Source of the DNA: Gemmatimonadales bacterium
GTDB taxonomy: Bacteria > Gemmatimonadota > Glassbacteria > GWA2-58-10
Direction: 5' to 3'
Assembly: GCA_024278175.1 (NCBI GenBank)
Contig: JAJRTS010000100.1
Location: 19,972-83,971, forward strand
DNA length: 64,000 nucleotides
Part shown: piece by piece, positions 18,010-26,329 of the stretch
Numbering within the stretch: the stretch's first letter is position 1
Layout: every line of letters starts with the position of its first letter
Notes under the pieces: generated by a model
Seen by the model: only the letters and a program-made list of their open reading frames with translations
The model's database searches: none
What the model was told of the DNA's origin: nothing
Made by a program: the position numbers and the translations under genes

Positions 18010-20328
18010 ATGAGCAAGCTGGCCCTGATACGAGCTGTCGCCCTGCCTGCGGCGCTGCTGTTTGCCGCCTGCTCCACTGCGCCGGAGTTCAACCTGCTGC
18101 TGATCACGCTGGACACCACCCGCGCCGACCGCCTGGGTTGTTACGGCTACCGGCTTGGCCATACCCCCACGCTGGACAGCCTGGCCGAGAGCGGCGTGCT
18201 GTTCGAGAACGCTTTCACTCCCGCGCCTGTTACCCTGCCGGCCCACGCCAGCCTGCTCACCGGACTCTATCCGCCCGTGCACGGTGTGCGCGACAACGGG
18301 ATCTACCGTCTGGAGGACGAGGCGGTTACCCTGGCCGAGTTGCTCGGCCGGGCCGGGATGAACACCGCGGCCGCGATCTCCGCTTACGTGCTCGCCTCGC
18401 GGTTTGGGCTGGCCCAGGGGTTCGCCCACTACGACGAGCGGCTCAAGGAAGCGCCGGGCCAGAAAGCGGCGTTCTATGTGGAACGGTCCGCCGAAGAGGT
18501 TACAAACGCCGCCCTGCAATGGCTGGAAGGACGCGACAGGCGTAAACCGTTTTTTCTCTGGGTCCATTATTTCGACCCCCACTCGCCCTACGCCCCCCCC
18601 GCCCCGTTCGACTCGCTCTGCCCGGGGCGTCCGTACGATGGCGAGATCGCCTATATGGACAGCCAGCTCTGCCGCTTGCTGAGCGCGCTGCGACAGGGCG
18701 GGCAGTACGGGCGCACGCTGGTTGCAGTGGCGGGCGACCACGGCGAGGCCCTGGGCGAGCACGGTGAGCCGACCCACGGAATCTTCCTCTACAACTCCAC
18801 TGTCCGCGTACCGCTGATCGTCAAATTCCCCGGCGGCGAGCACGCCGGCGGCAGGGTTGACGCCAATGTCAGCCTGGTCGATGTGTTTCCCACGGTGCTT
18901 GAGCGCGCCGGACTGAGTATCCCCGCCGGCATCCAGGGCCGCAGCCTGCTCCCGCTGCTGCCCGGCGCGCGCCGGGCCGTGCCGGGAGCCTCCCGCACGA
19001 TCTATCTGGAAACGCTGATGCCCGAGCAGACGTTCGGCTGGCACCGCCTGGAGGGGATGGTCCACGATAATCTCAAATATATCGCCGCGCCGCTTCCCGA
19101 ACTCTACGACATTACCGCCGACCCGGGCGAAAGCAGGAATTTGGTTGAGCATGACGCGGAAGCGGCCCGGCGCTCGGCCTCGCGGCTGGCCAACCTGCAA
19201 CGCGAGCTTGCCCGCCTGGCCAGGCCGCTCTCCGGCCGGGTGACGCTCGATGGCGAGTCCGCCCGGCGGCTGCGGGCGCTGGGTTATCTCTCCGGGGCAG
19301 AGGCCGCGGTTTCCGGTGAATCGCTGCCGGACCCCAAGCTGATGGTCCGCTCGCTGGGCCGCTTCATGGACGGCGTGATGGCCGAGGCCGGAGGCGAATA
19401 CGAGGCCGCCCTGGCCGCGTTCGACTCCGTGCTGGCCGGGGACCCCGACAATCTTTACGCCATTCGCTACAAGGGTTTTGTGCTGATGGAGCAGGGTAGC
19501 GTGCGGCGGGCTATCGCTCAGTTCACCCGCGCGGTGGAGCTTCAGCCCGGGGGGGCGGCTAATTTTATGCTGGCGCTCGCCTGGTACCGGCTTGACTCGC
19601 TCGCCGCCGCCCGGACGTGGCTTGAGCGCACTGTGGAAGTCCAGCCCGGCCACGCGCGCGCCCACGCTCTGCTGGCCGATATCCTGCTCGAAAGCGGTGA
19701 GGACAAACAGGCTGTAGCTCACATGCTGACCGCCCGGAAGCTGGCCCCCCAGGACAAGGAAGTGCTCAACGACCTGGGCCGCCTGCTGCTGGGGCGTGGC
19801 GATCCGGCCGGGGCGGCGGAGTGTTTCGAGCAGGCCCTGGCGGTGGATCCTCACTATCCGCTGGCACTCTACAACCTAGGGATCGCGCTCTACCAAACGG
19901 GCGAGTACGGGAAGGCTGAAGAAGCTTTGGCCCTGGTGGCCGCAAAATATCCGGGGGATGAGAAAGTGCAGAACAACCTGGGAGTGGTGCGCGCCGCCCG
20001 CGGCGATCCGGATGGCGCACAGCGGGCCTACCGGGCCGCGCTCAATGCTGACAGCACGTTCGCCCCGGCCTGGAACAACCTGGGTAATATCCTCGCCGCC
20101 CACGGACCCACGGACCGGGCAAAAATTTGTTACAAAACGGCTATCGCGTACGACAGCAACTATGCCCAGGCGTGGTTTAACCTCGGACGGTTATTGCTCA
20201 ACAGCAGTAACGACGAGCCAGGGAAAGCACAGGCGGCAAAAAACCTGCGGCGCGCCCTGAAACTGGCCCCCTCGGCCCCGTGGGCGGAGTCCGCCCGCAA
20301 GATGCTGGCACGGGCGGGAGGGGAGTGA
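18010..20328 (+). CDS. sulfatase-fold lipoprotein with C-terminal TPR repeats
   Basis: The ATG at 18010 begins a lipoprotein signal (LPAALLFAAC, Cys 21); total 772 residues. Residues about 25-430 form an alkaline-phosphatase/sulfatase fold: TLDTTRADRLGCYGY (metal Asp 35), VTLPAHASLLTG, VHYFDPHSPY and AGDHGEALGEHGE. Residues about 450-770 hold roughly eight TPR units (for example YNLGIALYQTGEYGKAEEAL, WNNLGNILAAHGPTDRAK). The sulfatase signature C/S-x-P-x-R is replaced by Thr75-Leu-Pro-Ala-His, so formylglycine cannot form. The nucleophile may be Thr, as in phospho-transferring members of the superfamily. A damaged paralogue follows 2 bases after its stop. Confidence 0.85.
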   Translation: MSKLALIRAVALPAALLFAACSTAPEFNLLLITLDTTRADRLGCYGYRLGHTPTLDSLAESGVLFENAFTPAPVTLPAHASLLTGLYPPVHGVRDNGIYRLEDEAVTLAELLGRAGMNTAAAISAYVLASRFGLAQGFAHYDERLKEAPGQKAAFYVERSAEEVTNAALQWLEGRDRRKPFFLWVHYFDPHSPYAPPAPFDSLCPGRPYDGEIAYMDSQLCRLLSALRQGGQYGRTLVAVAGDHGEALGEHGEPTHGIFLYNSTVRVPLIVKFPGGEHAGGRVDANVSLVDVFPTVLERAGLSIPAGIQGRSLLPLLPGARRAVPGASRTIYLETLMPEQTFGWHRLEGMVHDNLKYIAAPLPELYDITADPGESRNLVEHDAEAARRSASRLANLQRELARLARPLSGRVTLDGESARRLRALGYLSGAEAAVSGESLPDPKLMVRSLGRFMDGVMAEAGGEYEAALAAFDSVLAGDPDNLYAIRYKGFVLMEQGSVRRAIAQFTRAVELQPGGAANFMLALAWYRLDSLAAARTWLERTVEVQPGHARAHALLADILLESGEDKQAVAHMLTARKLAPQDKEVLNDLGRLLLGRGDPAGAAECFEQALAVDPHYPLALYNLGIALYQTGEYGKAEEALALVAAKYPGDEKVQNNLGVVRAARGDPDGAQRAYRAALNADSTFAPAWNNLGNILAAHGPTDRAKICYKTAIAYDSNYAQAWFNLGRLLLNSSNDEPGKAQAAKNLRRALKLAPSAPWAESARKMLARAGGE

Positions 20329-20330
20329 GC

Positions 20331-22651
20331 ATGGCCCCCATCAAGCGTAAAACCGCAGTGCCGGGGATACTCCTGTTGGCGTGCCTGCTCTGGCTCTCCT
20401 GCCTCGGGCCGCGGCCGTCTGGCTTCAATCTCCTGCTGGTCAGTTTCGACACCACCCGCGCCGACCGGCTGGGCTGCTACGGCTACGGACGGCCCACCAC
20501 CCCCAATCTCGATTTTTTGCCGAGCACTCTGTTCGTTTTGAACGCGCTTACACTCCTACGCCGATCACCCTGCCCGCCCACGCCAGTCTTTTTACCGGGG
20601 CCTATCCGACAAGCCACGGGGTGCGCTCCAACGGGATTTTCAGTCTTGGCGGGGATCTGCCCACCCTGGCCGGGTCGTTCCGCGAGGCCGGCTACCAAAC
20701 GGCCGCGTTTGTCGGCTCGTTCGTGATGGACTCCCGCTACGGACTGGCCCGCGGGTTTGACCATTACGACGACGACCTGGCTGCGGGGGGACGCCGCAGC
20801 TGAGTGCTGAACCAGCGCGAGCGCACGGCCGGGGCGGTGACCGACGCCGCATTGAAATGGCTGACAGCCCACGATAAAAAACCGTTTTTCGCCTTCGTCC
20901 ACTATTACGACCCTCATCGTCCGTTCGAGGCTCCCGAGCGGTTCGCCCGCCGGTTCGAGGACCCCTACGACGCCGAGATCGCCTATGCCGACAGCCAGTT
21001 CGGCCGCCTTGTGGCCGCGCTCGATTCGCTGGGCCTGGCGCGCGGCACGGTGATCGCCGTGGTGGCCGATCACGGCGAGGGCCTGGGAGACCACGGCGAG
21101 GACACCCACGCTCTGTTCCTCTATAACTCCACGGTCCGCGTGCCGGTTGTGATCCACGTTCCGGGCCGGCCCGCGCTGGCGGGGACTGTCAGCAACCGGG
21201 AGGTCAGCCTGGTGGATATCGCCCCCACGCTGGCCTCGCTCTGCGCGGTGGTAACGCCGGATGGGTCGCAGGGACGGGTGCTGCTGGCCGGGGATGGAAC
21301 GGGGCCACCACCCGGCGGCCCGCCCCTGTATCTCGAAAGTTACTATCCCTACTACAGCCACGGCTGGAGTCCGCTGGAGGGGGTTATCGATGGGCGGATG
21401 AAGTATGTTCGCGCCCCGCGGCCGGAGCTATACGACCTGGCCGCCGATCCCGCCGAACTGGTAAACCTGTACGGAGCTGACCCTGAACGTGATGAAAAAT
21501 TCGAGCGCGTGCTGGCCAACGTTCGCCGCGCTGTCACGCCGCGCGCTCAGGCTGTCGCCGCCCGCGCTCCGCTCGGCGAGGAAAGCCAACGGCTGCGCTC
21601 GCTGGGCTACGTGGCGGGCAATCTGTCGCCTCCGCCCGGGGATTTCTCCGGCCTGCCGGACCCCAAGCTGATGGCCCCCACCCTGAGCGCCTACATGCTG
21701 GGGGTGAGCTACATGTCCGACGGCCGTCTGGACCTGGCGGCCAGGGAGTTCGAGCGAGTGCTGGAAGGCGATTCGACCAATTACGCGGTTTGGGAATTTC
21801 TCTCGGAAACCGAACTTCTGCTGGGAAATCCGCAGGCGGCCGAACGCGCCGCCCGCAAGGCCGCCGAAGCCCCCGAGCCGGGCGTGCGCACGTGGTTCTG
21901 CCTGGGGATGAGCCTGCTGGAGCAGGCCGATACGGCTGGGGCCGTGAAGATGTTAGAACGTACACTGCAAAAAAACCCGCTCTACGGCCCGGCGCTGGCT
22001 GTGACTGCCCGGATCGAGGACGCGCGCGGCATGCGGAAGCAGGCCCTGGAGTATTACTCGCGGGCCTTGGAGGCGATGCCCGCCAACGCGGAACTGCTGA
22101 CCGATTACGGCTCCTGTCTGCTGGCGGCGGGGAGACCATCGGAGGCCGAGGGATACTTGCGTCAGGCGGTAAAAATTCCCGGTGCACCCTGGCGCACCTG
22201 GTTCAACCTGGGTGTGGCCTGTCAGCGGCAGGGGAAGCCCGCCGAGGCGCTGGCTGCTTACCGCAGCGCGGCGCGAGACACGCTGGCCGCGCCGCGGGTG
22301 TTTAACAATCTGGGGATCTGCCTGTTCTCGCTGGCGGAGTACGGGGAGTCGGAAAAAGCGTACCGCGCCGCGCTGGCGCTCGATGATACCTACGCCGAGG
22401 CCTGGAACAACCTGGGCGGTTCTCTGGCCGCGCAGGGGGAAATAGCCGGGGCGGCGCAAGCATACGCCCGTGCGTTGGAAATTCAGCCCCGCTACCCGGA
22501 CGCGTGTTTCAACTATGCCCTGCTGCTGGCCGAGCGGCTGGACCAGCCGGACTCGGCGGCGACGCTGATCGCCCGGGGGATCAGCGTGGAACCGGATTCA
22601 CCGCGGGCGCGCGCGATGGCGGATTTCGCCGGTAAACTTCGCGCTCCGTAG
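20331..22651 (+). pseudogene. second sulfatase-TPR lipoprotein gene, broken by a frameshift and a stop
   Basis: The start ATG at 20331 gives a signal peptide (LLLACLLWLSC) and then SFDTTRADRLGCYGYG, as in the upstream gene. Translation shifts frame at the T6 run 20513-20518: one extra T would restore PNLDFFAEHSVRFERAYTPT. The continuing frame is then interrupted by a TGA at 20801-20803, after which the same frame runs open to 22651 with VHYYDPHRPF, VADHGEGLGDHGED and about ten TPR units. Both lesions fall within the sulfatase domain. The homopolymer position means a sequencing or assembly error is possible for the first lesion. If real, the gene is a young pseudogene. The nucleophile region reads ITLPAHASLFTG, again without Cys/Ser. 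Confidence 0.75.
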
Positions 22652-22663
22652 ACCCTCGGTTTA

Positions 22664-22692
22664 TTGACACAATTGTAGCCCGCCCCCATATT
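22664..22692 (+). promoter_or_regulatory. possible sigma70 promoter for the radical SAM gene
   Basis: TTGACA (22664) and CATATT (22687) are separated by 17 bases, about 60 bases before the radical SAM start. The -10 is only a moderate match. Confidence 0.4.
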
Positions 22693-22750
22693 GCTGACAC
22701 GACTTAAAGCTCCATATTGAAGGGAAACCAAGCTCATAGCGAGGAGATAA

Positions 22751-23917
22751 ATGGATAAGCACTCTCACCCCCACGGGGCCGGACATCCCGGCGGCGGACA
22801 CCCCGGCTCAATGCCGACCAGCGGCGGCGGTGGCCCGGAGCCGCTGGGCAACGCTCTTCGGCTTGTATTCTGGGAAACGACAGCGGGCTGCAACCTGACC
22901 TGCCGGCACTGCCGCAGGTTGGATCTGGCCCAGGACGGCCTGGCCCCCGGCGACATGAACACCGAAGCCTCCCTGCGCCTTATCGACAGCATAGTCAAGT
23001 TCGCCAGGCCGATTCTGGTACTCTCGGGCGGGGAGCCGATGATCCGGCCGGACATATTGGAGCTGGCCCGTTACGCCTCGGACAGGGAGTTGCCCGTGGC
23101 GCTGGCCACCAACGGGACGATGATTGACGGCGAGGTGGCCGACAGGATCGTGGCCTCCGGCGTGCGGCGGGTCTCGATCAGTTTCGACGGTTCCGACGCG
23201 GCGGTGCATGACCTGTTCCGCGGGCTGCCCGGTTCGTTCGACAAGGCGGCGGCGGGGTTCAGGGCGCTGCGCGAGCGCGGAATGAGCATGCAGGTCAACT
23301 GCACGGTGGCCCGCCACAACGACCATCAGTTGGACGAAATAGTGGCCCTGGCCAGGAAGCTGGACGCCGACGCGCTGCACTTTTTCATGCTGGTGCCCGT
23401 GGGCTGCGGCGTGGAGTTGAGCAAGAAGCAGCAACTCAGCCCCCAGCGCTACGAAGAAGTGCTCAACTGGGTGTACGACAAGACGCTGGAAAACCCGGAC
23501 ATTCAGATCAAGGCCACCTGCGCGCCCCATTATTTCCGGATTATTCTTCAGCGCGGCGGCAAGGAAATGCTGACCAGGGGGCACGGCCACGGCACCATGC
23601 ACACGATGACCCGTGGCTGCCTGGCGGGCACGGCGGTCTGTTTCGTCAGCCACACGGGCGAGGTGTTTCCCTGCGGCTACCTGCCCGTGAGCGCGGGCAA
23701 CGTGAAAGAAACCGCGTTCGAGGAGATCTGGAACGAGTCGGACCTGTTCGGGGAGCTCCGGGATCCGGGCAACCTGACAGGCAAGTGCGGCCTCTGCGAG
23801 TACAAGAACGTTTGCCTGGGCTGCCGCGCGCGCTCGTTCGGTGAGCTGGGCGACTACCTGGCCGAGGAACCGTACTGCACCTACGAGCCAGTGCGGGTCA
23901 AGCGCCGGCGGACCTGA
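22751..23917 (+). CDS. radical SAM/SPASM protein, AhbD heme synthase-like
   Basis: The ATG at 22751 follows GAGGAG. The N-terminus is unusual: about 22 residues rich in His and Gly (MDKHSHPHGAGHPGGGHPG). The radical SAM cluster motif CNLTCRHC (Cys 47, 51, 54) is followed by LSGGEP and by a C-terminal SPASM region with several cysteines (CLAGTAVCFVSHTG, FPCGYLP, CGLCEYKNVCLGC). The segment KATCAPHYFRI is characteristic of the AhbC/AhbD/NirJ group that modifies siroheme or coproheme in the alternative heme pathway. No other heme genes are nearby, so assignment to heme synthesis rather than peptide modification is inference. Length 388 fits the family. Confidence 0.75.
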   Translation: MDKHSHPHGAGHPGGGHPGSMPTSGGGGPEPLGNALRLVFWETTAGCNLTCRHCRRLDLAQDGLAPGDMNTEASLRLIDSIVKFARPILVLSGGEPMIRPDILELARYASDRELPVALATNGTMIDGEVADRIVASGVRRVSISFDGSDAAVHDLFRGLPGSFDKAAAGFRALRERGMSMQVNCTVARHNDHQLDEIVALARKLDADALHFFMLVPVGCGVELSKKQQLSPQRYEEVLNWVYDKTLENPDIQIKATCAPHYFRIILQRGGKEMLTRGHGHGTMHTMTRGCLAGTAVCFVSHTGEVFPCGYLPVSAGNVKETAFEEIWNESDLFGELRDPGNLTGKCGLCEYKNVCLGCRARSFGELGDYLAEEPYCTYEPVRVKRRRT

Positions 23918-24096
23918 GCGCAGGCGGGCCGCAGCGTGGCCTCGGTGGATTCACCGCTTTCTTTTGGAAACAGTGTGTGAAACCGCAAAGGCTAAACCGC
24001 CAAAGTGTTCAGTTTCGAACAAACTTAAAGCGCCCTGAGAAGTACCTCAAAAGTCAACTTATTGATTTGCAAGGCTGTACCAGGATGGCCTCTCTC

Positions 24097-24112
24097 TGGC
24101 ACGGATAATGCT
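24097..24112 (+). promoter_or_regulatory. sigma54 (-24/-12) promoter
   Basis: TGGCACGGATAATGCT has the invariant GG (24098-24099) and GC (24110-24111) exactly 10 bases apart, matching the consensus TGGCACG-N4-TTGC at all but one position. Transcription would start near 24123, leaving a leader of about 48 bases before the small ORF at 24171. A sigma54 activator gene is encoded in this window at 45432-46988, but a link is only a guess. Confidence 0.65.
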
Positions 24113-24170
24113 TTTCTTCCGGACAGCAGGATCGAGCACGATTGACAGCACGATCGACACGGAGGAAAAA

Positions 24171-24356
24171 ATGAGGCTTACGATGATGGCGATGGCCACG
24201 GACAGGCTGGGGTGTCAGTTCGATAGAGGGATTAAGTGGGAAATGGTGCTGGTGGAGGTGAAGGTGAGTGATGGCGGCGCCGCGCGGCCGGAGGAGAGCG
24301 GATATATTATCCGTATCCCGGCGATTGCCGGCATCGGGAAAATTGGTCCCAACTAA
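24171..24356 (+). CDS. small protein of 61 residues, unknown function
   Basis: The ATG follows a near-ideal ribosome site (GGAGGAAAAA). The product starts MRLTMMAMATDRLGCQFDRG and ends ISGIG-like (AIAGIGKIGPN); it has no membrane span and a single Cys. It lies downstream of a strong sigma54 promoter and is followed by a rho-independent terminator 46 bases after its stop, so it forms a compact one-gene unit. I recognise no family. Composition and codon use are not decisive at this length; the transcript could instead be a small RNA. The gap 23918-24096 holds nothing else visible. Confidence 0.45.
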   Translation: MRLTMMAMATDRLGCQFDRGIKWEMVLVEVKVSDGGAARPEESGYIIRIPAIAGIGKIGPN

Positions 24357-24401
24357 CGGCGGTTTTACGGTATCATATGGATCCCCCCAGTGCTGCAAAC
24401 G

Positions 24402-24437
24402 CGGGGCGCGCCGCAGGCGCGTCCCGTTTTTGTTTTT
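24402..24437 (+). terminator. rho-independent terminator
   Basis: A GC stem (CGGGGCGCGCC / GGCGCGTCCCG, loop GCA) is followed by TTTTTGTTTTT. It terminates the small sigma54-promoted unit. Confidence 0.8.
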
Positions 24438-24572
24438 CAGCTGAGAGCCGACTGTGAACATGGCGGAATAGCAGAGTTGGAGCAGCGGGCTGAGCTAGTT
24501 ATATTCACATTTTGTTTTTCAGTGGTAACATCTATCAAGTAAGGCGTATCGGAAAGTGGAGGAGCACCGGTG

Positions 24573-25727
24573 ATGAGCAGGGAACTGGCGGCAAGGGCGC
24601 GGATGCTGCGGCAGTCGGAGATCAGGGCGATGACGATCCGGGCGACAGAAAACGGCGGAGTGAACCTTTCGCAGGGGCTGTGCGAGCTGCCCACGCCCGC
24701 TGCGGTCAAGGCCGCCGCCTGCCGGGCTATCGAGCAGGACTGCAATACGTACGCACCGCTCAACGGCAAACCGGACCTTCGCGCCGGGATCGCCGCGAGG
24801 ATCAGGAAATTCAACGGGATCGAGGCCGACCCCGCCACCGAGATCACCCTGACCAGCGGAGCCACCGGGGCCTATACCTGCGCGCTGATGTCCCTGCTGG
24901 AAGCGGGCGAGCGGGTGCTCACGTTCGAGCCGTTCTACGGCTACCATGTCAATCTGGTGCGCGTGCTGGGTTTCGAGCCGGTGTTCAGCCGCCTGAGGCA
25001 GCCGGGTTGGGAAGTGGACTACGACGCTCTGGAGCGGATGCTGGCCGACGGGGTGCGGGTGCTGGTGCTCAATACGCCCTCGAACCCCTGCGGCAAGGTT
25101 TTCTCGCGCGAGGAGTTGGAGAAAATCAGCGAGCTGTGCGTGGCCCATGACGCCTGGATGATCACGGACGAGATCTACGAGTATATCACGTTTGACGGCC
25201 ATGAGCATGTCAGCCCGGCCTCGCTGCCGGGGATGTTCGAGCGCACGGTCACGATCTCCGGTTTCAGCAAAGCGCTGGCGATGACCGGCTGGCGGTTGGG
25301 CTGGGCCTCGGGGCCGGCGGAAGTGATCGAAAAGATGGCCCTGATCTCCGACCTGCTCTATATCTGCGCCCCGCACCCGCTACAGGAGGGAGTCTCCCGG
25401 GCGCTGGACGAGTTGGGTGACGGGTATTTCACTGCCCTGGCCCCGATGTACGACGCCAAGCGCGGGCAGTTGGCGGACGCGTTGAGCGCAAAAGGCTTTC
25501 GGCCCCTGCCGCAGCAGGGAACTTATTTCATGCTGGCCGATTACAGAGATTTGTACGGCGATATCGGTTCGTTGGCGGCGATGGAGCGTCTGTTCGAGGA
25601 GTGCAGGATAGCAAGCGTGCCGGCGGCGAGTTTTTTCTCCGGCGGCCACGATGAGAGCTGGCTGCGGCTGTGCTTTGCCGTGCGCGAGGAGAACCTGCAG
25701 CGGGCCGTGGAGCTGCTGGGGGAGTAG
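24573..25727 (+). CDS. class I/II PLP-dependent aminotransferase
   Basis: The ATG at 24573 overlaps a GTG one codon earlier and follows GGAGG. The 384-residue protein is a fold type I aminotransferase: SGATGAYTCAL (phosphate cradle), NTPSNPCGKVF (Asn contacting PLP), TDEIYEYI (Asp/Tyr), SGFSKALAMTGWRLGW with the PLP Lys, and WLRLCFAV with the carboxylate-binding Arg. The order and spacing resemble aspartate/kynurenine/methionine transaminases of subgroup I. The amino acid substrate cannot be told. It is preceded by the terminator of the small unit and seems to be monocistronic. Confidence 0.92.
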   Translation: MSRELAARARMLRQSEIRAMTIRATENGGVNLSQGLCELPTPAAVKAAACRAIEQDCNTYAPLNGKPDLRAGIAARIRKFNGIEADPATEITLTSGATGAYTCALMSLLEAGERVLTFEPFYGYHVNLVRVLGFEPVFSRLRQPGWEVDYDALERMLADGVRVLVLNTPSNPCGKVFSREELEKISELCVAHDAWMITDEIYEYITFDGHEHVSPASLPGMFERTVTISGFSKALAMTGWRLGWASGPAEVIEKMALISDLLYICAPHPLQEGVSRALDELGDGYFTALAPMYDAKRGQLADALSAKGFRPLPQQGTYFMLADYRDLYGDIGSLAAMERLFEECRIASVPAASFFSGGHDESWLRLCFAVREENLQRAVELLGE

Positions 25728-25743
25728 TTGAGAGCTGGTACTT

Positions 25744-25773
25744 ACGCCCGTTTGAATTCATTCAACCGGGCGT
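25744..25773. repeat. 14-bp stem-loop after the aminotransferase gene
   Basis: ACGCCCGTTTGAAT pairs with ATTCAACCGGGCGT with one mismatch and a 2-base loop. No T-run follows, so terminator function is uncertain. Confidence 0.5.
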
Positions 25774-25788
25774 TATGGCCAATGTATG

Positions 25789-25901
25789 AATATGAGACCT
25801 TTGATTTAGTGAGGGGGAGAGAAAAGAACTTTTTTTAAAAGGTTTTGTCTCTCCCCCTCACCATTCTTTCAATTCTCTGATTAAATCAAAGGTCTCTTAT
25901 T
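25789..25901. mobile_element. MITE-like nested hairpin element, about 113 bp
   Basis: The terminal inverted repeats GAGACCTTTGATTTA (25794-25808) and its exact complement (25882-25896) extend outward to AATA with one mismatch. Inside, GTGAGGGGGAGAGA (25809-25822) pairs perfectly with 25848-25861. The right arm carries about 20 extra bases between the two stems. There is no coding capacity. GAGACCTTTG-type ends are common on insertion sequences and the small elements they mobilise, so a non-autonomous element is likely. Confidence 0.7.
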
Positions 25902-25950
25902 GTAAAGCACGCTGTTCTTGAGTTTCGCATCCGGCACGCCGTCCGGTAAA

Positions 25951-25992
25951 ACAAAAAGGGGACCGCCGTGGATACAGGCGCTCCCCTTTGCT
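25951..25992 (-). terminator. terminator of the ferredoxin gene
   Basis: On the minus strand, AAAGGGGAGCGCC pairs with GGCGGTCCCCTTT (one mismatch) around a 9-base loop and is followed by TTGTTTT. It lies about 25 bases after the ferredoxin stop. Confidence 0.75.
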
Positions 25993-26017
25993 GTCGAAAA
26001 TGCTTTCAAGACCGTGT

Positions 26018-26215
26018 TCAGTCTTCCTCGTAATGGATGACCTCTACCGGGCAGCTTTCGGCGGCGTTGACGATGTCTTCCTCGTTGCCGGCCAGAACCG
26101 CGTCCTCCTTAACCACCGCCGTGTCGTCATCGAGTTCGAAAACGGCCGGGCACTCTTCTTCGCAAAGACCGCAGAGGGTGCACCCTTCTTCAATCCACAC
26201 TTTCGTGATCGCCAT
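26018..26215 (-). CDS. [4Fe-4S] ferredoxin
   Basis: This 65-residue acidic protein has one cluster motif, CTLCGLCEEECP (Cys near residues 12, 15, 18 and 22), and a distal Cys-Pro (AESCPVEVIHYEE) that supplies the fourth ligand while the remaining Cys may form a disulfide. Size and sequence match monocluster ferredoxins that serve as low-potential electron donors in the cytoplasm. It has its own promoter and terminator and is therefore a single-gene unit. The ribosome site is GAGAGGAG. A radical SAM protein at 22751 could be a client, but there is no direct evidence. Confidence 0.93.
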   Translation of the reverse strand: MAITKVWIEEGCTLCGLCEEECPAVFELDDDTAVVKEDAVLAGNEEDIVNAAESCPVEVIHYEED

Positions 26216-26260
26216 GATTAAAACTCCTCTCTTCGAGTTCTACCGATTGTTGGCTTAGCG

Positions 26261-26281
26261 GGCGGAACGATCGGCTCCGCC
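26261..26281. promoter_or_regulatory. GGCGGA dyad in the ferredoxin leader
   Basis: GGCGGA and TCCGCC are separated by 9 bases, between the ferredoxin promoter and its start. It could be an operator or a leader stem-loop. Confidence 0.35.
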
Positions 26282-26296
26282 ATTTTTACGTAGCGT

Positions 26297-26324
26297 AATA
26301 TATAGAATGTTCTCAAAGGGTCAA
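26297..26324 (-). promoter_or_regulatory. sigma70-type promoter of the ferredoxin gene
   Basis: On the minus strand TTGACC (26319-26324), a 16-base spacer and TATATT (26297-26302) lie directly behind the thiE stop. Confidence 0.6.
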
Positions 26325-26329
26325 TTGTT

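Noticed and set aside
20801..20803. TGA as a selenocysteine codon
   Set aside because: It is not at a catalytic position of the sulfatase fold and the region also has a frameshift, which fits decay or error better.
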